Of a DNA stretch of 64,000 bases, positions 13,567 through 22,181 are shown piece by piece. This DNA comes from Alteromonas oceanisediminis (lineage in GTDB: Bacteria; Pseudomonadota; Gammaproteobacteria; Enterobacterales; Alteromonadaceae). The position numbers and the translations under genes are program-made. The notes beneath the pieces are model-generated. The model had not been told where the DNA came from and did no database searches. It saw only the letters and a program-made list of their open reading frames with translations. The stretch lies in contig NZ_JAHCTA010000006.1 in assembly GCF_018474025.1 (NCBI RefSeq), positions 192,041 to 256,040 of the forward strand. The letters are read 5' to 3'. The number at the start of each line of letters is the position of its first letter. Within the stretch, counting starts at the first letter, position 1.

Positions 13567-16488
13567 ATGTATCACACAACACAAATTAAACAAAAACGAA
13601 TAGCACGGTGCATCAGGTGCGCAATTGCCGGTTCAATCGTGAGTTTGAGCATAGCACCACAGCTTTCCGCTCAAGATGCGAGCGAAGAAGCCATTGAAAA
13701 AATAAGCGTTACGGGGTCACGTATCAAATCCGCGGAACTGAGCTCTGCATCACCATTACAAATTCTTAACGCTGTCGATATTGATGCCTCTGGTATCGCC
13801 AACATACAGGAGCTATTGCTCGACAACCCGACCTTTGGCACCCCGGCCATCAGTAGAACCAACTCAAACTTCAATACTGCCAGCGCCGGTATTGCGACGG
13901 TGGACCTGAGAAATTTAAATACTTCTCGAACGTTAGTCCTTGTTGACGGTAGACGCTCAGTTGCCGGGCAACCAGGAACCAGTGCGGTCGACTTGAACAC
14001 GATTCCGGCTCAATTCATAGAACGCGTAGAAATTTTAACGGGCGGTGCATCATCGGTTTACGGATCTGACGCCGTGGCAGGGGTGGTGAATCTGGTACTA
14101 AAAGACAGTTTCGAAGGTTTCAACTTTGAAGCTCAATACGGCGAAAGTGCTGAAAGCGATAACCAACAAACACAACTGTCAATGACGACCGGGGGCGAGA
14201 CCGCCTCAGGCAAAGGCAACATCATGTTTCACTTGGGCTACACTGATCAAGGCGCGGTATACTCCAGAGATAGGGATCGCTCTGATACCGACATTTTCAG
14301 TGAGTTCATTTTCTCCGGTGATCCCAGCGACGCTTTCGTGGCTCGTTCGCCTTTCTTTTCATCGTTTCCACCACAAGGTAGATTCGATGCGGGAGGTACC
14401 CGGTATACTTTTAACCAGAATAATGAATTGCAGGCGGGATTTAGTACTAATGGCAATGGTCAGATCGGACCCGATGGCTTTAATAGAAGTGCGTTCCGAA
14501 CAATCGCTATTCCTACCGAACGATACCTAATTGCTTCTAAAGGCGATTACGAGCTGCATGAAAACCATAGTTTCTTTTTTGAGAGTCAGTACGCGTCAAC
14601 CTCAACCATTTCAGAGCTTGAGCCCTTCCCTTTTGCTTCGGACAACATTTATGCAGACGGTGTAGTGCCTCTGCAGTTTCGCGCACAGGATGCTGACGGC
14701 AACGATGTAATTCTCACCAATCCATTTGTACCCGACGATATTTTGAACAACGCGACTGTGAACTCAAGCGGGCTTAAAGAATTAGACTTCTTCGCGAAAC
14801 GCTTGTTGGACGTAGGCAATCGTGGTGCCACAGCAGAGCGAGATACATTCCGCTTTGTGACCGGTATCGAGGGAGAAGTGTTCGATGAGTATTTCTACGA
14901 GGTTTATTACGTCTACGGCAAAACCAAAGAAGCGCAAGTGTCCAGCGGGTTAGTCAATGTACAGAACTTTCGATTTGCTTTGGAGGCAGTGGTTGATGAA
15001 CTGGATTTCGACGGTGATGGGCAGACAAGCGATTTTGTGTGCGTAGACGCAACGGCGCGGTCATTCGGTTGTGTACCGATTAATATTTATGGTTTTAATT
15101 CTATTTCTGAGGATGCTCTTAAATACGTAACCGCACCTGCACTGTTGAGTACCGCCGTGACCCAGGAACTTATTGGTGGGAACATAACCGGCGACTTATT
15201 TGACTTGCCGGCTGGACCGATTGGATTCGCGGCAGGATTCGAATATCGAGAGGAAACCTCTCGCAGTGAGTTTGATCCGCTTCAGCAAGCAGGTCTTAAT
15301 GGAGGTAACGCCATACCTGCCACCTTTGGTGAATTTGATGTGACGGAAGGTTACATTGAAGCGAATATCCCGATCATTGAAAATGTGAATATTCGCAGCG
15401 CAGTGAGAGCCTCTGATTACTCTACGGTGGGTAGTACAACCAGTTGGAACATTGGCTTGGAGTGGGAAATTTCCGACACACTACGTTTTCGCGCAATAGA
15501 GGCCTTGTCGACAAGAGCACCTAATATTAACGAATTGTTCTCACCACCTTCGCAGACTTTTCCGTCTGGGCTGAATGATCCCTGCGCCGCTAACGTTACC
15601 GCACAATGCTTGGCCGATCCCGGTGTAGCCGCCAACATCGCTGAAAACGGCTCTTTCGTACTGACCCAAGCCGACATTCAGGGGATCAGCGGATTTAACC
15701 GCGGCAACCCGAACGTCATTGAAGAAAAAGGACGCTCGACAACGCTTGGGTTAGTGTGGTCGCCAACCGACGAACTCGATGGGCTAGGCGTAACGGTAGA
15801 TTACTTTGACATTGACATCGAAGACGCGATAGTCGGTACAGGCAGGCAATTTATCCTTGACCAGTGCTACAGCGGTGCTGACGTCTCCTTTTGTGACTTT
15901 ATTACACGCCGCCCTGCCGCCATCGGCAGCAACAATGCGGGTTCGATTGAGTTTATAGACAGCGGCGTATCAAACAGTGGTGGATTGGGCACCGAAGGTG
16001 TCGATCTCACGGTCAATTATCGCAGCGAGATAGGCAATGGCAGTCTGACAACACGCCTAGCCTATACTTATGTAATCGATGGCTTTACCGTGCCATTACC
16101 GGGCGCCGCCGAAAACCCATTTGTCGGTGAAATCGGTGCCTCTGAACACCGTGGAAACCTGAACATCGCTTACACGCTGCAAGACTTTTCCATCACTACG
16201 GGAATTACCTATATCGGCAGCGCGGATCTGGATGATCAGTTTTTAGCCGGATTCAACCTAGATCCTGGCTCAGTCGGTGTTGGTTCTGAGACCATTGTCG
16301 ACCTTCAGGCAAACTACTTTCTGACCGACCAAATCTCTGTTTATGCGGGTGTCGACAACCTGTTCGACAATGAGCCACCACCGATTATTTCGGGGCTACC
16401 AAGTAACAGCACGGGTACCGAAACTGACGCAGGTACCTACGATCCGATAGGCCAACGTTTTTACGTGGGTGTTCGTGTCAACCTGTAA
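13567..16488 (+). CDS. TonB-dependent outer-membrane receptor 2
   Basis: 973 residues. Signal peptide 1-~35 (cut after LSAQ), TonB-box-like KISVTGSRIKSAEL, and a plug with TVDLRNLNTSRTLVLVDGRR and IERVEILTGGASSVYGSDAVAGVVN. The large barrel ends in RFYVGVRVNL. It belongs to the same subfamily as receptor 1 (6776). One LDFDGDGQ loop at about 480 may bind Ca2+. The start ATG 13567 has GGAG 7 bases upstream; an out-of-frame ATG overlaps at 13563. It lies downstream of the S41 protease lipoprotein, fitting an extracellular-processing-then-import arrangement. The substrate is unknown. Confidence 0.93.
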   Translation: MYHTTQIKQKRIARCIRCAIAGSIVSLSIAPQLSAQDASEEAIEKISVTGSRIKSAELSSASPLQILNAVDIDASGIANIQELLLDNPTFGTPAISRTNSNFNTASAGIATVDLRNLNTSRTLVLVDGRRSVAGQPGTSAVDLNTIPAQFIERVEILTGGASSVYGSDAVAGVVNLVLKDSFEGFNFEAQYGESAESDNQQTQLSMTTGGETASGKGNIMFHLGYTDQGAVYSRDRDRSDTDIFSEFIFSGDPSDAFVARSPFFSSFPPQGRFDAGGTRYTFNQNNELQAGFSTNGNGQIGPDGFNRSAFRTIAIPTERYLIASKGDYELHENHSFFFESQYASTSTISELEPFPFASDNIYADGVVPLQFRAQDADGNDVILTNPFVPDDILNNATVNSSGLKELDFFAKRLLDVGNRGATAERDTFRFVTGIEGEVFDEYFYEVYYVYGKTKEAQVSSGLVNVQNFRFALEAVVDELDFDGDGQTSDFVCVDATARSFGCVPINIYGFNSISEDALKYVTAPALLSTAVTQELIGGNITGDLFDLPAGPIGFAAGFEYREETSRSEFDPLQQAGLNGGNAIPATFGEFDVTEGYIEANIPIIENVNIRSAVRASDYSTVGSTTSWNIGLEWEISDTLRFRAIEALSTRAPNINELFSPPSQTFPSGLNDPCAANVTAQCLADPGVAANIAENGSFVLTQADIQGISGFNRGNPNVIEEKGRSTTLGLVWSPTDELDGLGVTVDYFDIDIEDAIVGTGRQFILDQCYSGADVSFCDFITRRPAAIGSNNAGSIEFIDSGVSNSGGLGTEGVDLTVNYRSEIGNGSLTTRLAYTYVIDGFTVPLPGAAENPFVGEIGASEHRGNLNIAYTLQDFSITTGITYIGSADLDDQFLAGFNLDPGSVGVGSETIVDLQANYFLTDQISVYAGVDNLFDNEPPPIISGLPSNSTGTETDAGTYDPIGQRFYVGVRVNL

Positions 16489-16500
16489 TTAGGATGATCT

Positions 16501-16535
16501 CAGCAAACACTGCCCTAATACGGTGGTGTTTGCTG
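16501..16535 (+). terminator. Terminator-like hairpin after TonB receptor 2
   Basis: CAGCAAACAC (16501-16510) pairs perfectly with GTGTTTGCTG (16526-16535), a 10-bp stem 12 bases after the receptor stop. The tail (TTGCCC) is a poor T tract, so it may be a Rho-assisted or processed 3' end. Confidence 0.5.
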
Positions 16536-16645
16536 TTGCCCATGGCTGAGTTGCTCGTAGCGCGGATCGATAGTGTTGGTTTTTACGCAGTCAGTGCATA
16601 CCTTAACCTATTGATCAGGTTTACATATTCAAAGGAAATCTTCTG

Positions 16646-16993
16646 TTGAAATGGAATGATTTACGCGGCTATCAAAAAGCTGCTTTTTGGAATGCCATCG
16701 TATTCGCGACTTTGTTTGCGCCCGAAATTACCTTGTTACTTCATTTTGGCGGTATAGAAGTTGTGTTTGCCTTTATCGCTTATTATTTCTCCCCCCTGTT
16801 CAGTCAAATACAAGTATTCCTGACCAAAATTCAGATCGCCGCCGCGAGTTACCAAAATAGTGCATCAGCGAAGCCCAAAGTATTCTTTGTGCAAGCTGCG
16901 TTTTGTTCTTTGGCTTTTGTCACCACAGGGTCCATCGCCTTTGCCGGGGTGTTTTTCATGCCCAGCTTGGCATTCAATGGCGTATTGATTTGA
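16646..16993 (+). CDS. Small membrane protein of unknown function
   Basis: 115 residues starting with TTG 16646 behind AAAGGAAA. It has hydrophobic segments at about 13-50 (FWNAIVFATLFAPEITLLLHF, VVFAFIAYYFSP) and 85-112 (FCSLAFVTTGSIAFAGVFFMP), so two to three membrane spans with a polar loop between. No family is recognised. It stands alone after receptor 2. Confidence 0.6.
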   Translation: MKWNDLRGYQKAAFWNAIVFATLFAPEITLLLHFGGIEVVFAFIAYYFSPLFSQIQVFLTKIQIAAASYQNSASAKPKVFFVQAAFCSLAFVTTGSIAFAGVFFMPSLAFNGVLI

Positions 16994-17055
16994 GTTTATG
17001 GAGCCACCGTTAGGAGGCGCCACGCAACGCCTTGGTATTCAGCGCATTTGAGTGA

Positions 17056-17205
17056 AGTGATGCTGCATGTGGTTACGCTGATTCAGAATTTCGTTTCGAG
17101 CCAGCCGGGATTGTATTGCTTTTTAAAACTGATGAAGGAAAAGTTGACTACTCAGTGTTAGAACTCAACCAAGCTGGTGGTAAATACACATTTGGCAGAG
17201 AGTAA
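17056..17205 (+). pseudogene. Possible gene remnant (C-terminal fragment)
   Basis: An open stretch of 49 codons bounded by TGA and TAA with protein-like composition (for example GIVLLFKTDEGKVDYSV and LNQAGGKYTFGRE at the end) but no start codon and no ribosome-binding site. It looks like the tail of a decayed gene in the 304-base gap between the small membrane protein and the EF-hand gene. The family is not recognised. It could be chance. Confidence 0.3.
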
Positions 17206-17253
17206 CGAAAAATTGATTGGCGGATGAGCGCTTATCGAGAAATGGTCATTCAC

Positions 17254-17283
17254 AAAAAAAGCTGCGCAAACGCAGCTTTTTTT
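17254..17283. terminator. Bidirectional Rho-independent terminator
   Basis: AAAAAAAGCTGCG-caaa-CGCAGCTTTTTTT: perfect symmetric stem with A and T tracts on either side. It serves the leftward EF-hand gene ending at 17298 and any rightward transcript from 16646. Confidence 0.92.
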
Positions 17284-17297
17284 GAATGTTGCAATGA

Positions 17298-17543
17298 TCA
17301 GTATTCCCACCAACCTTCCTGCCACCACTCTAAAAACTCTTCGAAATCGATGTAGCCGTCGTGGTTATCATCAATGAGATTAAAGCCTTCCTGCACACGG
17401 TTGGCCTTAGTTTTAGGGGAAAGGATGGTCAACAATTCGACAAATTCGGCCATATCAATCTGACCATTTTTATCTTTATCAAAATAATCGAATTCTTTAC
17501 GAACCTCGGCTATTTGGCTTTCAGTAAGCTGTTTATCAGTCAC
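17298..17543 (-). CDS. Cytoplasmic EF-hand calcium-binding protein
   Basis: 81 residues with no signal peptide. Two EF-hand loops: DKDKNGQIDMAEF at about 23-35 and DDNHDGYIDFEEF at about 57-69, each with acidic residues at the coordinating positions 1, 3, 5 and 12. The pair would form one calmodulin-like lobe. The C-terminus is unusually Trp-rich (LEWWQEGWWEY), a possible target-binding or fluorescent patch. The start is GTG 17543. It has its own terminator and is downstream of trhO on the same strand by about 100 bases. A calcium sensor or buffer role is inferred. Confidence 0.88.
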   Translation of the reverse strand: MTDKQLTESQIAEVRKEFDYFDKDKNGQIDMAEFVELLTILSPKTKANRVQEGFNLIDDNHDGYIDFEEFLEWWQEGWWEY

Positions 17544-17639
17544 TCGTTTCTCGCTTAATCTTTAACATGTTTCTTTTTGTATTGTCAGTGTATCGCTTAT
17601 GGTGCCTAACTGTCTACGCAAGGAATGATTTCTGTATTA

Positions 17640-18632
17640 TCAATACGGTTTACCCATCGCCTTTTTCTGCGCCCGGCGTGCAGCGGCTTTTTCCTGTCGG
17701 CGCTTCTTGGTCGCTTCACGGGCGTCACTGCCAACATGAGCCTCGTCACGCTGCTGTGCCAAATTGACCTGTTTTTCGCGCTCTCTAAAGCGTTTTATCT
17801 GTTCTTCAGTGTGTTTACCAAAACACTGTGGGCAACTTACACCGGGTTCAAATTGCTCGCTCAATTTGTCTTCCGCCGTAATCGGTAACCGGCAGGCATA
17901 ACACTGGTCATAGTGACTTTTATTCAAATCATGGTCGACTGCAACCCGATTATCAAACACGAAACAATCCCCTTTCCACAAGGACTCTGATTTCGGCACC
18001 TCTTCGAGATATTTCAATATTCCGCCCTCAAGATGGTACACCTCGTCGAAACCTTGTTCTTTTAAGTAAGCAGTGGATTTTTCACAGCGGATCCCACCGG
18101 TACAAAACATGGCAACTTTCTTATGCTTATTCGGGTCGAGATTCGCTTTAACGTACTGAGGAAACTCCCGAAAGGAGCCAGTGTGCGGGTTCACAGCGTG
18201 TTCGAAAGTACCAATCTCTATCTCATAGTCATTGCGAGTGTCGATCACAGTCACCTCTGGATCAGCGATCAATGCGTTCCAGTCGGTGGGCTTAACATAA
18301 GTTCCAACGGTTCTGCGCGGGTCGATCCCCTCAACGCCCATGGTGACAATTTCTTTCTTTAACTTCACTTTGGTGCGATAAAACGGCTGTTCGTCATGAA
18401 CGCTGATTTTGTAAGAGATGGGATTGACGCGCTCGTCTTGATTCAGCCATGCTAACAGGGCATCAATACCTTCCTGACTGCCCGAAACAGTGCCGTTAAT
18501 ACCTTCTTCAGCCAGTAACAACGTGCCCTTGATGGCGTTATCTAACATAACGTCCGTCAACGGTTGGCGAAGTGATTGGTAATCATCTAGCGCGACGAAT
18601 TTGTACATCGCGCACACGAGAGTGGTGCTCAT
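17640..18632 (-). CDS. trhO: tRNA uridine(34) hydroxylase TrhO
   Basis: 330 residues, the usual length for TrhO (YceA). It hydroxylates U34 of tRNAs to ho5U with O2, the first step toward cmo5U/mcmo5U wobble bases. An N-terminal acylphosphatase-like domain (1-~95) is followed by a rhodanese domain (~110-215) with the active cysteine C177 in [11 protein letters not shown]. The C-terminus has paired CxxC motifs (CYAC, CPQC), probably zinc-binding, then a basic Ala/Arg/Lys tail. RBS AAAGGA at good spacing. CmoM, the last enzyme of the same modification route, is also in this window (43888). Confidence 0.93.
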   Translation of the reverse strand: MSTTLVCAMYKFVALDDYQSLRQPLTDVMLDNAIKGTLLLAEEGINGTVSGSQEGIDALLAWLNQDERVNPISYKISVHDEQPFYRTKVKLKKEIVTMGVEGIDPRRTVGTYVKPTDWNALIADPEVTVIDTRNDYEIEIGTFEHAVNPHTGSFREFPQYVKANLDPNKHKKVAMFCTGGIRCEKSTAYLKEQGFDEVYHLEGGILKYLEEVPKSESLWKGDCFVFDNRVAVDHDLNKSHYDQCYACRLPITAEDKLSEQFEPGVSCPQCFGKHTEEQIKRFREREKQVNLAQQRDEAHVGSDAREATKKRRQEKAAARRAQKKAMGKPY

Positions 18633-18719
18633 AATTTATCCTTTGCGAATTGGAACGTAAAACCAGGGCAAAATGCGGCGCGGATAATAGCAAAGTTCAC
18701 CACGTTGAGAAACCCTGGA

Positions 18720-19202
18720 TTAGGCTAGCATTGCCCTTTCAGCGGGGATGAGCTGTTCCAATTCGGTCGGTTGTGATTTCACCCACTGATGAGCAGATTG
18801 CTTGTTGCGTTGCCGTACATGCCATTCACAGTTATCAAGCACTTCATCGTCGATTCGCTGCGGGTTGTTGTAGTGCGCTAACGGTTCTGGATGCATACTT
18901 TGCCACAGGCGCAGGCTGGTTAATTGCTGTTGGTGGAGGAATTGTGCGCTGACCTGCATTTTTTCAAAGTCATCGGACTGAGCAGATAAAGGACTGTGTC
19001 GATAAAAACTAACGCTTCCCTCATCATTGACACCGTGCTGCGTTTGCGCGGTATCTAGAAAACGCGGGCGTTCACTAGCATCATTGGCAAATGCCGCCAA
19101 GTAATACGCAAAATCGTGGCCATGATTGAGTGCTTTTCCGATCTGGCCCGTCAGTTCAAGATCGTGGTCAAATTGTGCTTGCTGCGTGGCGTTTGTTTGC
19201 AT
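18720..19202 (-). CDS. Conserved hypothetical protein, VC2046/SO_2500-like
   Basis: 160 residues, soluble, polar and His/Gln-rich, no signal peptide or membrane span. The pattern of the N-terminal part (ELTGQIGKALNHGHDFAYYLAAF) resembles the VC2046/SO_2500 family of Vibrio and Shewanella proteins of unknown function. That assignment is from memory and moderate. It is divergent from the receiver-TPR gene at 19319. Confidence 0.65.
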   Translation of the reverse strand: MQTNATQQAQFDHDLELTGQIGKALNHGHDFAYYLAAFANDASERPRFLDTAQTQHGVNDEGSVSFYRHSPLSAQSDDFEKMQVSAQFLHQQQLTSLRLWQSMHPEPLAHYNNPQRIDDEVLDNCEWHVRQRNKQSAHQWVKSQPTELEQLIPAERAMLA

Positions 19203-19318
19203 AGCGACGTCGTCAGTTCAGGTAATGTCGTTATCGGCCATCAACTTGTTTCCTTGATCTTGCTTTCAACGGTTTGATGATTAACTATGTACGGCCTAAG
19301 CAGTAACAGCGATGATCA

Positions 19319-20974
19319 ATGGACATAATCAATTACTCAGAAATGCGCTTTCTGGTGGTGGAAGATCAACGACCCTTTTTAGTGATGTTGCGCGGGCTGC
19401 TCAACACTATGGGCGCACAGTCCGTCGTTGTGGCACAAAATGCTGAGACAGCGCTGAATCTCTGCCGCAAGGAGAAGTTCGATTTTGTTGTCAGCGACAT
19501 CCATCTGGGTGCAGATAAAAAAAACGGTTTGGAGCTGGCTGAGGAGCTACGCTCTCGCCGTTTGGTTAAGCCGACAACCGTTATTTTAGTGATCAGCGCC
19601 GACAGCGCACGAGAACTGGTTATCGGTTCGGTTGAACGAGAGCCAGACGATTATTTGATTAAACCTTTTTCGCAAATTCAGCTAAAAACCCGGCTCAATC
19701 GTGCGTACCATCGGCGGGTCGAACTCGAACCTATTTATCGTCTCATTGCTAAGCACAATGACTCTGAGGCAGTGCAAGCATGCCTAGAGCTACTTAAGAA
19801 GCCCTTACATTATCGTCAGCACTGCCTGAAGTTATTATCAGAACTGTATTTACGCATTGGTGATGGCAAATCTGCCATTGAGCTAACCCAGCGGATCGTG
19901 AATGAGCGCTCAGTCAAGTGGGCACAAACCAATCTTGCCAAAGCGTTTGTGGTAGACAAACAGTTTGACCAAGCCAAATCATTGGCTGGCACGCTATTGA
20001 AAAGCAACCGCTTTAATGTTGATGCGTATGATGTTATTGCGAATAGTCTGCGGCAAACCGGTGAAGCTGAAAAAGCGCTGGATTACATTAAGAAAGCCAT
20101 TGAAATTGCGCCACTGTCGTTGGAACGTCAATATCATGCCACCCAGATCGCCCGTGAGAGCCGCGACTTTATCTTCGCGAAAGACCGTTGCTTGTCAATC
20201 TGGCAACTGAGTAAGCGATCGATGCACCGCGATGTCACCCACCTGTGTAATTATATACGAAGCATATTGGACGTTGCTGAGCACAGTGACGACAAGAAAC
20301 TTCGTAATCGATTCCAGCAAGAGGCCCTGATCACGTTGCAGCGCAACCGAAACGATGAGGTTTTCAGTCGCTCGGAACAACCGTTTGAATTTACGCTCTA
20401 TGAAAACTTGGTTCACTCACGCATTAGTGTATTGGATGGTAAGACGCTGGCTGCTAAACAACTTTTGGAAGAAACACAAATAGCCATTGAAGAGCGCTAT
20501 CCAGAGTTTCCCATGAAGCTCGCCCCTGACAGCCTGAAAGTGATGAATGACATCGGCGATTTTGAGGATGCGGCGGTGTTATCTGCCCAAATTGCTCAAA
20601 GTGAAGATGCCCATGATCCCCACATTGCCTATTTATTGTCGAGTGAGGAGAAGCAGCAAGCATCGCGCCTGGAAGCGTATAAAACTCATAATAAAAAAGG
20701 TATCGAGGCGTATCGCGAAGGTAAATTTGAAATGGCGCTAAATGCGTTTTACAACGCGCAAACATTTGCACCAGTGAACATCGGCGTCGCATTAAACCTG
20801 ATGCAATGCTTACTTAAACTAATGGAAATGCAACGTAAACCCGAAACAAAATTGGTGGATCAGAGCAGAGAGGTCTATAAATTACTTAATGCCATGCCTT
20901 TGCGTCAGCAACATCAAAAAAAATGGGCTGAGTTAGCACCGCAAGTGGCACCTTTTTTGGAGAAATCATCGTGA
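19319..20974 (+). CDS. Receiver-domain/TPR protein 1
   Basis: 551 residues. A CheY-like receiver (about 8-130) has VVEDQ acidic residues, D60 in VVSDIHLG and K in YLIKPFSQ. The rest is helical TPR repeats (~150-310 and ~440-510; for example AIELTQRIVNERSVKWAQTN) with no DNA-binding or enzymatic output domain. This is a protein-interaction output typical of Alteromonadales/Vibrio receiver-TPR proteins. A paralogue with the same architecture lies at 39652. The stop overlaps the lipoprotein start by 4 bases. The signalling partner is unknown. Confidence 0.88.
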   Translation: MDIINYSEMRFLVVEDQRPFLVMLRGLLNTMGAQSVVVAQNAETALNLCRKEKFDFVVSDIHLGADKKNGLELAEELRSRRLVKPTTVILVISADSARELVIGSVEREPDDYLIKPFSQIQLKTRLNRAYHRRVELEPIYRLIAKHNDSEAVQACLELLKKPLHYRQHCLKLLSELYLRIGDGKSAIELTQRIVNERSVKWAQTNLAKAFVVDKQFDQAKSLAGTLLKSNRFNVDAYDVIANSLRQTGEAEKALDYIKKAIEIAPLSLERQYHATQIARESRDFIFAKDRCLSIWQLSKRSMHRDVTHLCNYIRSILDVAEHSDDKKLRNRFQQEALITLQRNRNDEVFSRSEQPFEFTLYENLVHSRISVLDGKTLAAKQLLEETQIAIEERYPEFPMKLAPDSLKVMNDIGDFEDAAVLSAQIAQSEDAHDPHIAYLLSSEEKQQASRLEAYKTHNKKGIEAYREGKFEMALNAFYNAQTFAPVNIGVALNLMQCLLKLMEMQRKPETKLVDQSREVYKLLNAMPLRQQHQKKWAELAPQVAPFLEKSS

Positions 20975-21261
20975 ACTCACTCTACGTTCAGCGCGCTTTA
21001 TTCGCAACGGTAGTTGTCAGCATGACACTGGTAGGCTGCAGTTCGACAGACATTTGCGAGGATATTCTGGAGGTTCAACGGCAAGATCAGCAGTGCCGAC
21101 AACTTAATAGGATCATGAGTGACAGCAAAAATCCTCAACAAGCACTCACGGCGCGCAAGCGGTTTGAAGCCGAGTGCGAGGAATTACGTTACTATCGCGA
21201 TGACTACGACACCATCTGCAAAGGCCAGCAAACGCCTATCGGTGCGCCAAAGAAACCTTAG
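20971..21261 (+). CDS. Small cysteine-rich lipoprotein coupled to receiver-TPR gene
   Basis: 96 residues, starting with GTG 20971 inside the GTGA overlap with the upstream stop and using GGAG 8 bases ahead. The signal has a lipobox LVGC (Cys ~23). The exported part contains four further cysteines (DICEDI, DQQCRQ, EAECEE, TICKGQ), enough for two disulphides, and is helical and charged. No family is recognised. Tight translational coupling to the receiver-TPR protein hints at one functional module across the membrane (inference). Its end overlaps the convergent permease gene by 4 bases. Confidence 0.7.
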   Translation: MNSLYVQRALFATVVVSMTLVGCSSTDICEDILEVQRQDQQCRQLNRIMSDSKNPQQALTARKRFEAECEELRYYRDDYDTICKGQQTPIGAPKKP

Positions 21262-22181
21262 CGGGCACGCCCCAGCGACGCGAGCATGCTGCCTAGGATC
21301 ACGATGGCAGCACCGGTGTATCCGACCCAATCTAATTCAATAGCGACAAACACATCGGGCCAAACGTCGATGGCGACGTCATTGGCAATAAACGTAAATA
21401 ACGGGGCACTGGCGATCACAGCACTCACACGGGATGCTTCCCACACATGCAACGCCTGTGTAAATGCGCCATAGGCGACTAATGTATTCGCGCAACAAAA
21501 AGCCAATGAGTATAGCTGCAGTGCGTTCATCTCTAAAAGCAACGATGGCGAGCTAAATGGCAGCAGTAGACTACCACCAACGAGGTATATCAAAAACGTT
21601 AGCTGTTTTGCACTCACATGCTTGAGCAGCGGCTTTTGACATAGCGCATATGCTGACCAAAACAGTGCCGCGATGACAATGAAGAAGATACCAATGGGAT
21701 TTTCGTGGGTTGAATTCAGGATTGTGGGTAAGCGTTGATTAAAAAAAAGTAGCAAGCCCACGATGAGAAGTATCGCGCCGAGGGTTTGCTGTCGATTGAA
21801 CACTTCTTTGAATAAAAACACGCCCCCCAACATCAACATAAATGGCGCAATTTGCATGAGTACTTGTGTGGTTGCGGGATTGAGGTACAGCAGCCCCTGC
21901 ACATTGGAAACATAGTTGACGACCAACATAACGGTGGCAGCGAGGAATAAAAGCCACCGCCGGCCAGAAAAACTTGAGACAGTCGGTAGTTTTCGACGCC
22001 ACAGCAGCAGTAAAAAAACCACAATCCCCGCGGTATAAAATCGATAAGCGGTGATCGTAACGCTGTCCATCACACTTAAACACAGTTTCAGAAAAACCGG
22101 TAAAATACCCCACAGTACCGCAGTGACTAAGGCTAAAAAAAGGCCGTAGCCAGGCCGAGATTGTGCCTCAACTGTTTGCAA
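21258..22181 (-). CDS. EamA/DMT-family transporter
   Basis: 307 residues with ten hydrophobic spans arranged as two EamA repeats (about 10-140 and 155-300), the drug/metabolite transporter superfamily, inner membrane. Typical features: WGILPVFLKL in TM1, and NYVSNVQGLLYLNPATTQVL in the first repeat. The substrate cannot be predicted. The likely start is TTG 22181, which follows the TAG stop of the upstream DUF6279 gene directly, so translation is probably coupled. Confidence 0.88.
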   Translation of the reverse strand: MQTVEAQSRPGYGLFLALVTAVLWGILPVFLKLCLSVMDSVTITAYRFYTAGIVVFLLLLWRRKLPTVSSFSGRRWLLFLAATVMLVVNYVSNVQGLLYLNPATTQVLMQIAPFMLMLGGVFLFKEVFNRQQTLGAILLIVGLLLFFNQRLPTILNSTHENPIGIFFIVIAALFWSAYALCQKPLLKHVSAKQLTFLIYLVGGSLLLPFSSPSLLLEMNALQLYSLAFCCANTLVAYGAFTQALHVWEASRVSAVIASAPLFTFIANDVAIDVWPDVFVAIELDWVGYTGAAIVILGSMLASLGRAR

